DNA of 20,992 nucleotides from Acanthaster planci (taxonomy: Eukaryota > Echinodermata > Asteroidea > Valvatida > Acanthasteridae): positions 905,777-926,768 of the forward strand of contig NW_019091450.1 of assembly GCF_001949145.1 (NCBI RefSeq). Direction: 5' to 3'. Below the pieces are notes generated by a model. The model worked only from the letters and a program-made list of their open reading frames with translations, was not told the origin of the DNA and ran no database searches. A program made the translations under genes and the position numbers. This document shows positions 9,662-20,435 of this stretch, piece by piece. How positions within the stretch are numbered: the first letter of the stretch is position 1; each line of letters begins with the position of its first letter.

Positions 9662-11300
9662 GTCTGGTACTTTGAGTATTTCCAGCAAGATTTACCTAGA
9701 TGTACGTATTTGTGTATGTTGGCCTATTTATAAAATTCATGCATACAGTGTGGGCATGATGAGCCTCATTTTTCTAGACCAATCAACAGGGATACTGTAA
9801 AAAAATATACATACATGTATGTGCCAAATATGACAACGACATGACAAAATACAAGTCTTAAAAATCATCCACTGGCTTCTCCAATGAGTCTATTCTAATC
9901 GTTACCTTGCACTGAGCTCAAAAGAGCGTCAAAATAACAACAACTGAGCAAAACAAAATGGCCTTCTGGCTTCTCTACAAGTCAAAAATGAACTACACGT
10001 ACGCCGACTTCAGAGGTCGCAGAGCCAATCGATCAAATTCGACCAAATCCACTTACGTTGACTGCCATGGCAATCTTTTTGTTTTCCTGACTGTGCACAG
10101 TAACTGATCATATTCTATCACAGCCACTTGCCCACCACCGAGCAAGTCTACCTGAAGCCCTCTAATAGTTTATCTTATGAACATGAGAGTTACCAGTTAA
10201 CTTCCCCGATGGTCACTGTAAATAAACCGGCAGCAACCGGCCATGAAGTACCACAGGCCAACACAGCCACTTCATAATCATAGGGGCACGTTAATCAACA
10301 CTAAGGCAATATTGCCAAGCACCATCAACACTTGTATGATTATCTCGGCATTTTTTCTGAAAATTGTTGAGTGGTAAAGGTGAAGTTAATCATACAGAAC
10401 CTGAAGCCGGCCACTTCACTGGGGTTTCATACCATCAACCAAAGTCAAAAATAAACAGGTGTGCAACACTCCAATGATTGGGGTCCATGGGCTAACTGTA
10501 AGCCATCAGCAACAATCTAATTCTAAACAGAGCAGTCCGAAAGCCTCCTGCTCCAAACACTGAGTTTAAACCATACCGGTTCATGTAGGTTCTTCTCAGA
10601 ACCAAACAACTCAAAAATGAAATTTAGATACACGTATTGTGACCAGTGATATACATGTAACTACACTGGTCGAGGATCTCCACACCACAGCATTCTAACG
10701 TCCGGCACTAAGCTTGATGAAACAACCCACCAACCGCCACAAAAATCCTTAAAAATTCCAGAAAAAGAATCAGTCATTTTGAAAATATCATATATTTACC
10801 TGGACAAATTTTTTTCAAATTGAACTCTAAATCAATTTGGAAAGAAAAACTCAAAGAAAAAGTGACCAAGAGTCCCCTTAAGCGGGCCCCTCGACCTCCA
10901 GCGGGTCCTGTTAGGCCTGTGCATGCCATGCGTTTATTAGGCACACTGTTGCTTCAATTTCATGCGAACTTTCTTGTAGGTGTGTAGAATTATTGTGATA
11001 GTACACAACGTGTTCATTTAAAAGTGATTTTATACAAGTCCAACTTTACAAATTCCTATGATTGCTGTTTCTTTAGGATCATTGGCTGAATAAATCTGTC
11101 TACCCGTACATATTTATATAGGTACATGTATCTGTGCGTCCATTGTCACTGTCGATTCATACAAGGAAGAAATTTAGACAATTTGGAACTTTATTTCCCT
11201 TAAAGAAAAGGGAGAAGAATGCTTGTAATAAGCCTTTTGTGAGTTGATTTGGGCGAAATCACACCGAGTTACCTGATTGTATACAATACCGGGTACTGGT

Positions 11301-11434
11301 CAGTGTTGTAGTCGAGACTACTCTAGACCTTCACAAGCCTTTGTCACTGTTCAACCTGTTACCAGTGACTAGTCTTGTGCATGGTCTTTTGCATGGTCTT
11401 GTGTCTGGTCTTGTGATGGTCTCGACTACAGCAC
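11301..11434. mobile_element. Short foldback element, hAT-like termini
   Basis: The left end CAGTGTTGTAGTCGAGAC (11301-11318) is matched by the right end GTCTCGACTACAGCAC (11419-11434), with 15 of 16 bases paired over the core. The interior contains four or five degenerate copies of TGGTCTTGTG in a row. A CAGTG start is typical of hAT-type elements, but the 8 bp flanks (GTACTGGT and GTACCTCG) match only partly. The superfamily assignment is therefore tentative. Confidence 0.55.
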
Positions 11435-11868
11435 CGGTACCTCGTGATTCGGGGCAAGCTTCTGCCTCTCTGGAATGGACTGGTTCCTTTGTGCCCTTCT
11501 TATCCATTGAAAATACATGAAGTACATGGACATGTATATCAGTGCAAGGTGTCTCTTATGTAACTAAGCAAAAGAGTGCCCTGAATCATGATCACAAGGC
11601 AGAGCAACAGTGTCTTTAGTATGGAGAATTCAAATTGTTACGTTCACATACTTTTGAAGAACTCTGTGTACCAGATTTTTTGAAATTTAACTTGCAAAAA
11701 AAGGCTTATTGCTAATAATATTGCTAATGTTTATGTCTACATGTGTACACTAGGAATCAAATTTCAAAAATACAAAAATTAATCTTGTGACCTTTTAGGG
11801 TCGAATGTGTGTACCCTAAAAACTGCCTGCAGTGGGTCTTCAACCCTAACTGCCCAAGGGTTGCTGGA

Positions 11869-12259
11869 CCTAACCTTCCCCAATCACACAAACTTCAACA
11901 CGTTGGAAAAACACTCTTACCTCACAGTACCCAATCCCACAGACGTCAACAGTACTCCTGCTGTAAGAGTACTCAATCCCACAAACTTCAACAGGGCTTT
12001 ACCTGTGTGATTGTGTTGATTGGGTACAGCAGGCCCACTGCACAGTACAAAGAGTATGGACAGGCAGTACCTATTCAAACCAACTCACACACCATCATGC
12101 TGCATATCCATCCCCAACCGCTGGAATAAAGTGAGAGGGCCACAGCACCCACTCACACAAAATTAAACATCAGATACACGTAGTAAGCTACCAGTACCCA
12201 ATGCCCCAATCTCACACACTTTACTGGTGTTGAATTCTGTGTGGTTAGGGAAGGTAAGG
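11869..12259. mobile_element. Inverted-repeat element with internal 22 bp direct copies
   Basis: The arm 11869-11902 matches the reverse complement of 12226-12259 at 28 of 34 bases (CCTAACCTTCCCCAATCACA against CCTTACCTTCCCTAACCACA at the outer end). The word CCCAATCxCACAAACTTCAACA occurs in direct orientation at 11879, 11930 and 11972. The overlapping short ORFs here (11807-12010, 11809-12129) translate those repeats (PNxTxxN) and are not convincing genes. Confidence 0.55.
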
Positions 12260-13103
12260 GTTAACCCATGGCCCTCGTGTCCTGACAGGGGTAGCTCTTG
12301 AGCTACATGCCTTAATGAGCAGAGTGGCACTGGGAGTGGGACACACAATAACCTGGTCATGGGAGGGTGAATTTATTGAGGAAAAAGTTTACTTCAAAAC
12401 CCCCACCAAAGTCAGTTTGGAACAGTAAAATCTTCGAAAAAATATAACTACATGTAGGCCTAGCCTATAAAGTTGTGTTAAGAATATGTATACATTGCAC
12501 ATATGTAAATGCTTGGCATAATCTTCAATTTTAAGACTTTCATCAGGTTGTCTTCGTGCAACACTGGGGAAGAGAGTTCCAGTTTTCTGTGTTCATAGCA
12601 CTTTATGGTGACTCAAAGTGTTCACAGTACTGCGGTAGGCTTAGGCCTACTTGCTGCCCGACGATTCACCAGTTTTCAGGGTATTCATAATAAGTCTGAT
12701 CACAACTAGACAGTTATTTCCAAAGATTTTGTTGTGTACATGTATGCCAGGCCCCTTGGTTTATTACATTAGGCCCAACTGACATTGCGTCTTTGGCATA
12801 TATCTAGTGCTTGGTAGGTTTATGTCCAATGTAAGCATGGTAAGAGTAGACACTGACTTCCAGAGTACACAAACACTGTAGTATACCAATATTAAAAACA
12901 AGTACATGTAGGCCTTCACTTCACTTTCTTTCCACATAAGGGTGCAGGGGAGTCCCCAAAAAGCAATGCTTGTCTAGTAGGGACCACATAGCATATGCCT
13001 AGTACTAGCAAATTTACTAAATGTGCATGTACATTATCAGACAATAAACAGGGTGATTCGACAGAACTCCGGTGAACCATGGAGCTAGGCATGGGTGAAC
13101 CTA

Positions 13104-13760
<657 letters not shown>

Positions 13761-14968
13761 CCACTGAATTCCGAGAAAATAGTCTCCGTACTAAGCAACG
13801 TGCGTAGGCGAAGTGCAACAAGTCGAAGTAAAGTCGTAACTAAATTCAGTTGTAGTTCTTTTAATTGTTTTTTTTTTATTACAATGGTGGATTTGGGGGG
13901 GTTCGGGAACCACGACCCCCATCAAGGGCTTTCTTTAATAATTCAAAAAGCAATCTTATTGGTTAAAAGACCCGGAATGTATAGCCCCTCCCTCCGAAAG
14001 GCCATAAAAGGATACATGAAAAAATGAAATTTTTGGCTCTCAAAATTTGGTTCCGCGTATGTCCTTAATTAGATACGATGTCATTTTCTTAGAGACTTGA
14101 GAATTAATATTAATTTTATGTATAACCTTGGGATGGATAATGTTGGCTTTATTTGTTTCACTCTGACAGCTGACAAAAAGCGAAAAGCTGCCATGACTGC
14201 GTTGAAAGCTAAGTTCAAATTCATGCGAAGCATGCATTATATCAGTGTCATCTTTAAGAAAATTCGGCTCGGTCCATTATTATGCCCGGGGCCTCCTTCT
14301 GGTTTTAAACGAAAGGTTACATGTAGTTTAAAACCGACCATGGGGAATAAGAAAAAGTCACACTCCATAATTTCACGCACGAATTTGTTATCAATGTTCC
14401 CCTGTATTGAACACCCCTCAAGTCATAATGCTCTATGCCTCGTGTACAGTGCAAACATCTCATGTGGAAACAGAACTTATTTATAAGGAATCTTTTAGTA
14501 ATAATCCCTGAATCTTGTCTTATTTAATGCAATCTGTCCAAATGGGATGGTGCCAGACTATTTCGATCCCAGGGCCCATGCCTCACTTTCATTGTTTTTA
14601 ATTGTTGCCATCACGAAGTTTACGTTATTCTTCATTGTACATGAAATTATTCTGTAATGAAACTTTTTTTCTCGTTGCTTTCAGCTTCATTCTTAGGTCC
14701 CCCCCCCCAAAGAAAATAACGCTTTTAATACGGCAGACTTGTGAATAAAGTCAATTGGTGGGTGCTGCGGGAGTTGACGCTGAACGCAACTGAGCAGAGG
14801 TCGAGCAAGTTGTCTCCATGGTGTCGAATGAAATTTCGGCTCCAAACATGAGTTATATTAAAATATAGGCCCAACATGTTTTTGACGTGACGTAACACGA
14901 TGGGCGAACTTGGTATTTCGGCTGTGGAGGCGGGTGCATTTTCGAATCTGAGTATTTCTATAGGCAGG
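13761..14968. other. Upstream spacer, no gene recognised
   Basis: This is AT-rich sequence with homopolymer runs (T9 near 13867, G7 near 13897, C10 near 14699). The largest open frame (14097-14486, plus, 129 codons) has no recognisable motif and A/T-ending codons. A TGACGTGACGTAA element (14883-14895) is a double CRE/ATF-like motif. Confidence 0.5.
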
Positions 14969-15058
14969 AATGTTAAGAGACTTCGAAGGCGTGCGCGTTT
15001 CCGTACACACCTGTGTAAATTGAACGTGACCCGCCAAAATTCACATGACTGAAAATCC
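14969..15058 (+). repeat. Dispersed repeat, copy 1
   Basis: It shares AATGTT(A/G)AGA(G/T)ACTT, CGCGTTTC, CACA(C/T)CTGTGTAAATTGAAC and GAAA(A)TCCT, in the same order and orientation, with 17181-17263. The two copies are roughly 75 percent alike by eye. Confidence 0.6.
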
Positions 15059-15713
15059 TCTATATGGACTCATCTATTGTATACAATGTAGGCCTAATTG
15101 TACTGCGCAATTTCTAAGTAAAGATGACCACTGTCATGTAGGCCTCAGAAAAGTCAAATTTCATATGAAATCAAGAAAGTTTTTAAAACAATTCGGCGTT
15201 TTTATCATTCTGTTCAAAACTACCTAGTTGAGCGACCGGGGGGTGAGGCCCCCTTCCCAAGGTTGTTTATGGGTACATTGGTTGGTTTGAATTTCTTTCT
15301 GGAAAAAAAGACGAAGATGCAATATTCACCCAATTAATCTACTAGCTCTGATAAAACCGTAAATCCCAGTCCCCAGAGGTGCAACCGAAGGAGGAGGCTT
15401 GAGCATCAAGAGTACTACGGAGGGTAAATTCCTGTCCAAGCCCCCCCCCCCACTGCCACCACACGACTAATCCTGGGTGTGCAGTGTAAACCACCCACAT
15501 GACGGGGTCTCGCCACTGGAAATCGGTAATAAGTTTAGGTATACGCGCAGTTTTTATTACCATATATAGGCCTGTAATTGCTTACGAAATGTGGACTGTC
15601 CAATTAATTCACATGGAAGGCACGGACCCCCGCTGAGAAACAAGGAAGCCGTGCAACTTCAATTACCTGCGCTTCCTGGGCCTAATGATGACAATCATGA
15701 CGTCCAGTCCCGG
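15059..15713. other. Spacer, no gene recognised
   Basis: Contains a C12 run (15440-15451) and short ORFs on both strands without recognisable content. A TGACGTC element lies at about 15698-15704. Confidence 0.45.
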
Positions 15714-15883
15714 TAATACCGGCGATTCACAATACTGAGTGCGCCTCTCAAAATCTGTCGACCCTTTCCAAATGCGTATTGGGTCGACAGATTTTGCGCA
15801 TTGTGGTTGGCCAACGCGTTGCAAACTCTTGGCCAATTGGAGGCGCCAGGAATGTGGCGCACTCTTGTGAATCGCCTGTATTA
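15714..15883. mobile_element. MITE-like element with nested inverted repeats
   Basis: The outer arms TAATACCGGCGATTCACAA (15714-15732) and 15865-15883 pair at 18 of 19 positions, followed by GTGCGCC/GGCGCAC after a short indel. Nested inside is a perfect 16 bp stem, CAAAATCTGTCGACCC (15749-15764) against 15781-15796, with a 16 nt loop. If the element proper is CCGGCGATT...AATCGCCTG it is flanked by TA on both sides, compatible with a Tc1/mariner-type target. No protein is encoded. Confidence 0.7.
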
Positions 15884-16355
15884 TAAAAGTCTCTAACAGG
15901 ACTGTGCATCTGAAAAAGATTTCCGGTGAGTATTCAAATATTTCTATTTTTTTCGGTTGCTCAAAATCGTTTTGTGCGCTCGAAGTCTATCATACCCCGA
16001 AACGTTAACCAATCTTCTACACGTCTCCAAAAATCTTTGACTCCTGATAATTATTAGCAGCACCCCTTGAGCTGAAGGATGTACGTGTGAGTGCAGAGCC
16101 ACCGTAGTTATGGCGTCTCATCGCCGTCTATCCGTTCCGAGAGGAACAAAAGAGGGCGTGTTTTGGGGTACTCACCGCATAGGCGCGCCTCATCGCGTCT
16201 GACGCAGAGCACGCTGAGTACGCGTAACTAATTTATCCCAGCTTGTATTGTCTTTGCGTGCACGCACAGAACACGTGCAAGAATCCACGGCCACTTGTAA
16301 CCACCTGTCTTTCTTTCGCCGATTGGGGGTGCACTTCAGCTCGGGGCGGATAAAG
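15884..16355. other. GC-richer spacer, no gene recognised
   Basis: CpG content is higher here than in the intron. A 30-codon ORF begins ATGGCGTCTCATCGCCG at 16110 and stops at 16200-16202, with no recognisable product. A CACGTG E-box lies at 16272-16277. Confidence 0.4.
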
Positions 16356-16601
16356 GGCCGTTTTCCAATACTCAACTTCGGCTCCGTATGAGGCTTCAAC
16401 TGTTTTTTTTTTACTAGCTGACTTCGAAGCTGTAAGCGCAGTAATCAGTCTAATAGTGCCACAGAATATCAAATAAGATGCAAAAAAACAACCAAAATTA
16501 CAGTAATTCAATGTAATTTAAACGCTTCAGGCCCATAATCGGGGATTGGTTTTGGGAACGAAGCCTGAGACGGAGACGAAGTTGAGTATTGGAAAACGGC
16601 C
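16356..16601 (+). mobile_element. GGCC-MITE copy A
   Basis: This 246 bp element begins GGCCGTTTTCCAATACTCAA and ends with the inverted TTGAGTATTGGAAAACGGCC. The inverted termini extend about 45 bp (through GGCTCCGT and AGGCTTC). The interior carries GCTGTAAGCGCAGTAAT, TCTAATAGTGCCAC and CGGGGATTGGTTTTGGGAAC. It is in the same orientation as copy C and inverted relative to copy B. The flanks (AAG left, ATG right) show no duplication, so the ends may have been altered. Minus ORFs through it (16190-16511) translate the repeat and are not genes. Confidence 0.9.
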
Positions 16602-16856
16602 ATGGGATGTGTTCGAGCGGCGAGATACTCGTGTACTCTCACGAGTACTCACGAGTACTCTCCCGAATCGCACGAACAGCAGGAGTACGCCCCTTGGATC
16701 AGCGAGAGTATATTCCCCGTCATGCGGGAGCCTATTCCTGACCAGGGAATAATGCGTGCGCATCCTCACTTGCGTTAACAGGAGAAACTGCGCGAAAAGC
16801 AACCTAGAATAAAAATACTACATCGGCTGTACGTGTTTACCCGCGTCTTGCCTGGA

Positions 16857-17062
16857 GGGTCACGTGCTGGTGGAAAGATACAAAAACGCGCATCATACTT
16901 GACGAACGCAGGACGCAACTAAAATAGAAAGCGACATTATCACTCCAGGGTATGTGCGCCACGCGTTCTTGACGCTCATTTGTTTCACGTTTGTTGTGCC
17001 AGGTCACGTGCTGGAGGAAAAATGTATTTAGTTGTATACTTGACGTTCATTTTGCACGTCCA
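16857..17062 (+). repeat. Two direct copies of a ~62 bp sequence with CACGTG
   Basis: GGTCACGTGCTGG(T/A)GGAAA begins each copy (about 16857 and 17001), and both continue, after a divergent patch, to ATACTTGACG. A third ACTTGACG-like piece (TTCTTGACGCTCATTTG) lies between them at about 16969-16985. The spacing is about 144 bp, suggesting an old tandem duplication. Confidence 0.6.
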
Positions 17063-17180
17063 AGAGGAAGCACAAAAATGGCGCACAATTATTGCATAGT
17101 GAATGGGCGCGTATGGACGCACCACCGATCTCTCTTTTTTTTTTTATTATTCCATATCTATGCCTTTTCATACACGCCAT

Positions 17181-17263
17181 AATGTTGAGATACTTAAAGG
17201 CTCGCGCGTTTCTGGGCACATCTGTGTAAATTGAACACTGACAGTCAATGTGGTTGAAATCCT
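17181..17263 (+). repeat. Dispersed repeat, copy 2
   Basis: This is the second copy of the sequence at 14969-15058. The best conserved block is CTGTGTAAATTGAAC. Confidence 0.6.
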
Positions 17264-17499
17264 TGGCAGTGTGTGTAAATCGATAATGGTGTACACGCAC
17301 GTCACGTGCGTTCAACGACCTAGCGCTACAGCTGTGCTGGTAAACTGTCAACATTTTTCGTATTAAAAACAAACGTACTTTTATGTGTAGTTGGATCAAA
17401 TTAATCACTTATGGCTTAAATCCAGCAGAATCCGTCGGAGATGTGTTGTCATAACAATATCGACTCATGTGTCTTTGTCTCGTGGCGTCGTAACAATTT

Positions 17500-17584
17500 C
17501 CTCCCTAGGTGATCCATGGAGCATTTTATTTTCCGTAGGCAAAGCCGAGACAAAATGGAAAGCTCCATGGATCACCTAGGGAGG
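17500..17584. repeat. Perfect 23 bp inverted repeat (hairpin, 39 nt loop)
   Basis: The arm 17500-17522 (starts CCTCCCTAGGTGATCC, ends CATGGAGC) is exactly reverse-complementary to 17562-17584. The arms themselves contain CCTAGG and CCATGG palindromes. No flanking duplication or coding content is seen. It is probably a young foldback element or the paired ends of a very small MITE. Confidence 0.85.
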
Positions 17585-17783
17585 CATTAGTAACTTTTAC
17601 TGCACCACTCGAAGCGATCAATGTTTAAGTACGTTTCTCGAATTGCGGGACCAAGAGAAGGCGCTATTGTCCTAGCAACAGAGGTACGTGTTTGCTCGGA
17701 ACTGAATGGGATGGGGAATAGTAGGAAATGACTGGAAATTTGAAAAGCGCGGAGGAGGGCGCAGACACTGTGTTGGTGGCTAT

Positions 17784-18023
17784 GGCCGTTTTCCAATACT
17801 CAACCTCGTCTCCGTCTCAGGCTTCGTCCCCGAAACCAATCCCCGATTGTGGGCCTGAAGAATTTAAATCAATTTGAATTACTGTATTTTTTTGCTCTCT
17901 TGCATCTTATATGATGTTTTGTGGAACTATTAGACTAATTAGTGCGCTTACAGCTTCAAAGTCAGGTGGTAAAAAAACAGTTGAAGCCTGAGACGGAGCC
18001 GAATTGAGTATTGGAAAACGGCC
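17784..18023 (-). mobile_element. GGCC-MITE copy B
   Basis: A 240 bp element with the same GGCCGTTTTCC...GGAAAACGGCC termini as copies A and C but with the interior inverted (TTACAGCTTC, GTGGAACTATTAGACTAAT). It is flanked on both sides by TAT (17781-17783 and 18024-18026), a candidate 3 bp target-site duplication. It has no coding capacity. Confidence 0.9.
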
Positions 18024-18026
18024 TAT

Positions 18027-18650
18027 GTAACCATGATACGGATGCAGCATCGTACATCAGAAAGGAAGATTTATGTCTTTTTCATTGCTCTTCCTTTTGG
18101 GTGTTTTTGAATATATTTTGGTTGTGGGGAAGTCTGAAAATTTCCTCAAAATCTGCCCTTTTTTTCTCACCACGCAAATGTGTTTGTATGGGGGGTGGGT
18201 GGGCTGATTCAATATCCCACTCACACCAAAAGGTGTGTGCAGGCGTGGCATACATATACTGTGGACCTCTGCACAAAAGAAGTCCACATAATGTAGGGTA
18301 ATATGGCGTTGTATGGACTCGCACACGTCCACATAATGTTTTCCCCTCTCTGGAAAGCAGTTTCAGATGAATTTTGGGGTTAAGGTTATCGGTGGCAAAA
18401 TGAAGAGGAACACTCCAGGAAATTATCATCAAAAATCAAGCTCGGAGTTATCCTAGTTGGAGAAAAAGGAGCATTTCCTTCAAGTTTCCTTAACCACAGG
18501 AGAACAAAGAAATGTGCACCCTTTGTATGTAAAACAGATATGGGTGCAAGTGTGTGTGTGTGGGGGGTATCTACCCCACCCCCGGATTTACGCCCAAGGA
18601 TGGGATTCACTCATTTAATGTCCTTCCAGAAAATTGGACCCACAACTGAC
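18027..18650. other. Spacer, no gene recognised
   Basis: It contains G-rich and GTGTGTGTGTGTG-type low-complexity sequence (18548-18568) and CCACATAATGT repeated at about 18282 and 18328. ORFs on both strands lack recognisable content. Confidence 0.45.
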
Positions 18651-19016
18651 ATGGCTGACCGCCGCAGACAGGTATTTCCGTTTCTTTTGACAATACAGTT
18701 CAGCCACCGTTTGGCCACCTCCTATAGCAGTTCCGTGAAAGCGTGGGACAGTACGTGCCGCACGGTATAGGCATTGAACTTGAAGTGGCCCGGAGTTCTA
18801 TAATCGCGGCAGGAAACTTAAAGGTGGTTGTATTTTCTAAGCAAAATGGGGCGGATGTTTCAATCAAGTTCCCTATTCCGGTGCAGACTTCCACGAACCG
18901 GGCTGTCAGCTTTTGATGACGAACTTGCCAGCAGGAAAGGCACTGCACTCTGCAACTTTACAGGAAACAAGACTGTTTTTCTGCCTGGCCGCTGTTCAGA
19001 ACTTTTCGTGAACATA
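18651..19016 (+). pseudogene. Coding-like fragment, unidentified, frameshifted and cut by a MITE
   Basis: A plus-strand ATG (18651) in fair context begins MADRRRQ. Two readings follow. Read straight through, the frame stops at 18768-18770. Alternatively a 56 nt intron (GTATTT donor at 18672, CCTATAG acceptor ending 18727) leads in phase to QFRESVGQYVPHGIGIELEV and a balanced, beta-rich-looking stretch ending IKFPIPVQTSTNRAVSF, then TGA. One base fewer in the TTTT run at 18911-18914 would keep the frame open; the next frame reads DDELASRKGTALCNF and continues to about 19016, where MITE copy C begins. I do not recognise the protein. The frame change at a homopolymer could be a sequencing error, while the MITE suggests a decayed or poorly constrained locus. 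The intron would be unusually short. Confidence 0.33.
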
Positions 19017-19257
19017 GGCCGTTTTCCAATACTCAAGTTCGGCTGCGTCTGAGGCTTCAACTGTTTTTTAACTAGCTGATATTGAAGCTGTAAGCGCAGT
19101 AATTAGTCTAATAGTGCCACAAAACATCAAATAGGATGCAAGAGAGCCACATATTACAGTAATCCAACTTAATTTAAACGCTTCAGGCCCACAATCGGGG
19201 ATTGGTTTTGGGAACGAAGCCTGATACGGAGCCCAAGTCGAGTATTGGAAAAGGGCA
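19017..19257 (+). mobile_element. GGCC-MITE copy C
   Basis: This is the third copy, about 241 bp, in the same orientation as copy A (GCTGTAAGCGCAGTAAT, TCTAATAGTGCCAC, CGGGGATTGGTTTTGGGAAC). The right terminus is degraded (GGAAAAGGGCA). It is flanked by ATA on both sides (19014-19016 and 19258-19260), a candidate 3 bp duplication. It interrupts the coding-like fragment to its left. Three-base duplications and GG-starting termini would fit a PIF/Harbinger-type mover, but this is inference. Confidence 0.88.
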
Positions 19258-19291
19258 ATAATAACTCGCGAGAATGTGACCCGACTGCAAA

Positions 19292-19305
19292 GCGCCCTCT
19301 GTTGG
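19292..19305 (-). promoter_or_regulatory. CTCF-like motif
   Basis: The minus strand reads CCAACAGAGGGCGC, differing at one position from the general CTCF core CCASYAGRKGGCRS. The same GCGCCCTCT word also occurs in many metazoan repeats, so binding is only a possibility. Confidence 0.25.
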
Positions 19306-20192
19306 TACTTTGCCGTTTTGTAAATATATTGCGGTGCGCGTTGAGAAAGCAGCATTGTTCAATTGATGCAAAAACCAAATCAAAGATGTACCGAAAAAGC
19401 AATCAGTCAAACGCGAACATATTCCAAATTTGTCTCAGAGACTTCAATATTTCCTACGCAAACATACATGTGCTGTGAGCTACAGTTTGATAATTTTACA
19501 CGTTTTAAATTTTCTATGAGTTTAAAAGAGAACTTTTTTTTTTCTTGAGACTGCCAGTACCACACTTGTGGCTGGAAAACAGACTACACATCACCCTGGC
19601 GCCCCGTCCACCACAGCACAAAACAAAAACCACACCTCCCCTAATTCCTGAGACAGCAATACTACCACACCAAGCCTTGATCCTTTTGGGGGGAGGTTCT
19701 TGGACCAGGATTTATCCCCAAACTGCAGTTCTTTCAGAAAGGAAACAAAAAAGGATAAACAAACATCTATGGGGGGTGGTCAAATCCCCTGAGGGTTCCC
19801 CTCCCAGATGTGCCACTGTAGACAATATTACAGCCACAATTAGGCATATTAAGCCTAGGTTTTTTTTCAGCAAATAGGATATTGCCCAAACTGATCCCAA
19901 ACACTGGGGACTTGATGCAATGAGTAATTAATAATTAATTAATTGAGACACTGAAAACATGAAACAGCGAAAGAAAATGGACTAAAACAGCAAGTTTACA
20001 TTACCCCTATCCGGATTTATTAGGACAAGTCTGAGAGACAACTAACTCCATTATGGCTGAACATCAACGGAACTATTGCTGTTTGGACCATCCAGCTGCA
20101 ACTTCCAACCAGCAGCCGATTTCAAGAAATGCGGCATAGCTTTGAACCAAACGTAAGCCTTGCACCACATATTTATGCCCGAGCTGGGCAAT
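19306..20192. other. Spacer, no gene recognised
   Basis: It has a T9 run (19535-19543), an AATTAATTAATT patch (19929-19943) and a 110-codon plus frame (19545-19877) that is P/T/K-rich and shows no motif. I see nothing that supports a gene. Confidence 0.45.
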
Positions 20193-20435
20193 ATGTGACC
20201 CACCATCCCAAAACCAGGCTGAAGTAGGTAACTTCATTTCCCTGAAAACAGAGAAATCCCATTGTTCACATCTTCATGGAAGTTTCACAGGTATTGCTAT
20301 CCGTATAAACCTTACTGCAGACAGAATTTAGACTTGACATGGACCACTTTGAATTGTAAGACAAAGGCGAAGGAGAGAAATTGTCAAGCATCCCAGTTAC
20401 CTACTTCAGCCTGGTTTGGGGATGGTGAGTCACAT
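20193..20435. mobile_element. MITE-like element with 41 bp terminal inverted repeats
   Basis: The left arm 20193-20233 (ATGTGACCCACCATCCC, then ACCAGGCTGAAGTAGG) matches the reverse complement of 20395-20435 at 39 of 41 positions. Similarity stops sharply on both sides, so the ends are well defined. The total is 243 bp. I could not find a clear target-site duplication. The plus ORF 20262-20534 runs through the element and is not a gene on this evidence. Confidence 0.85.

Noticed and set aside
14097-14486. 129-codon plus ORF upstream of SIK
   Set aside because: Low-GC wobble positions, composition like the surrounding spacer, no motif.
16190-16511. Two minus ORFs whose peptides recur in another ORF near 19068-19355
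   Set aside because: The recurrence comes from MITE copies A and C, which are non-coding. Frames are broken in copy B.
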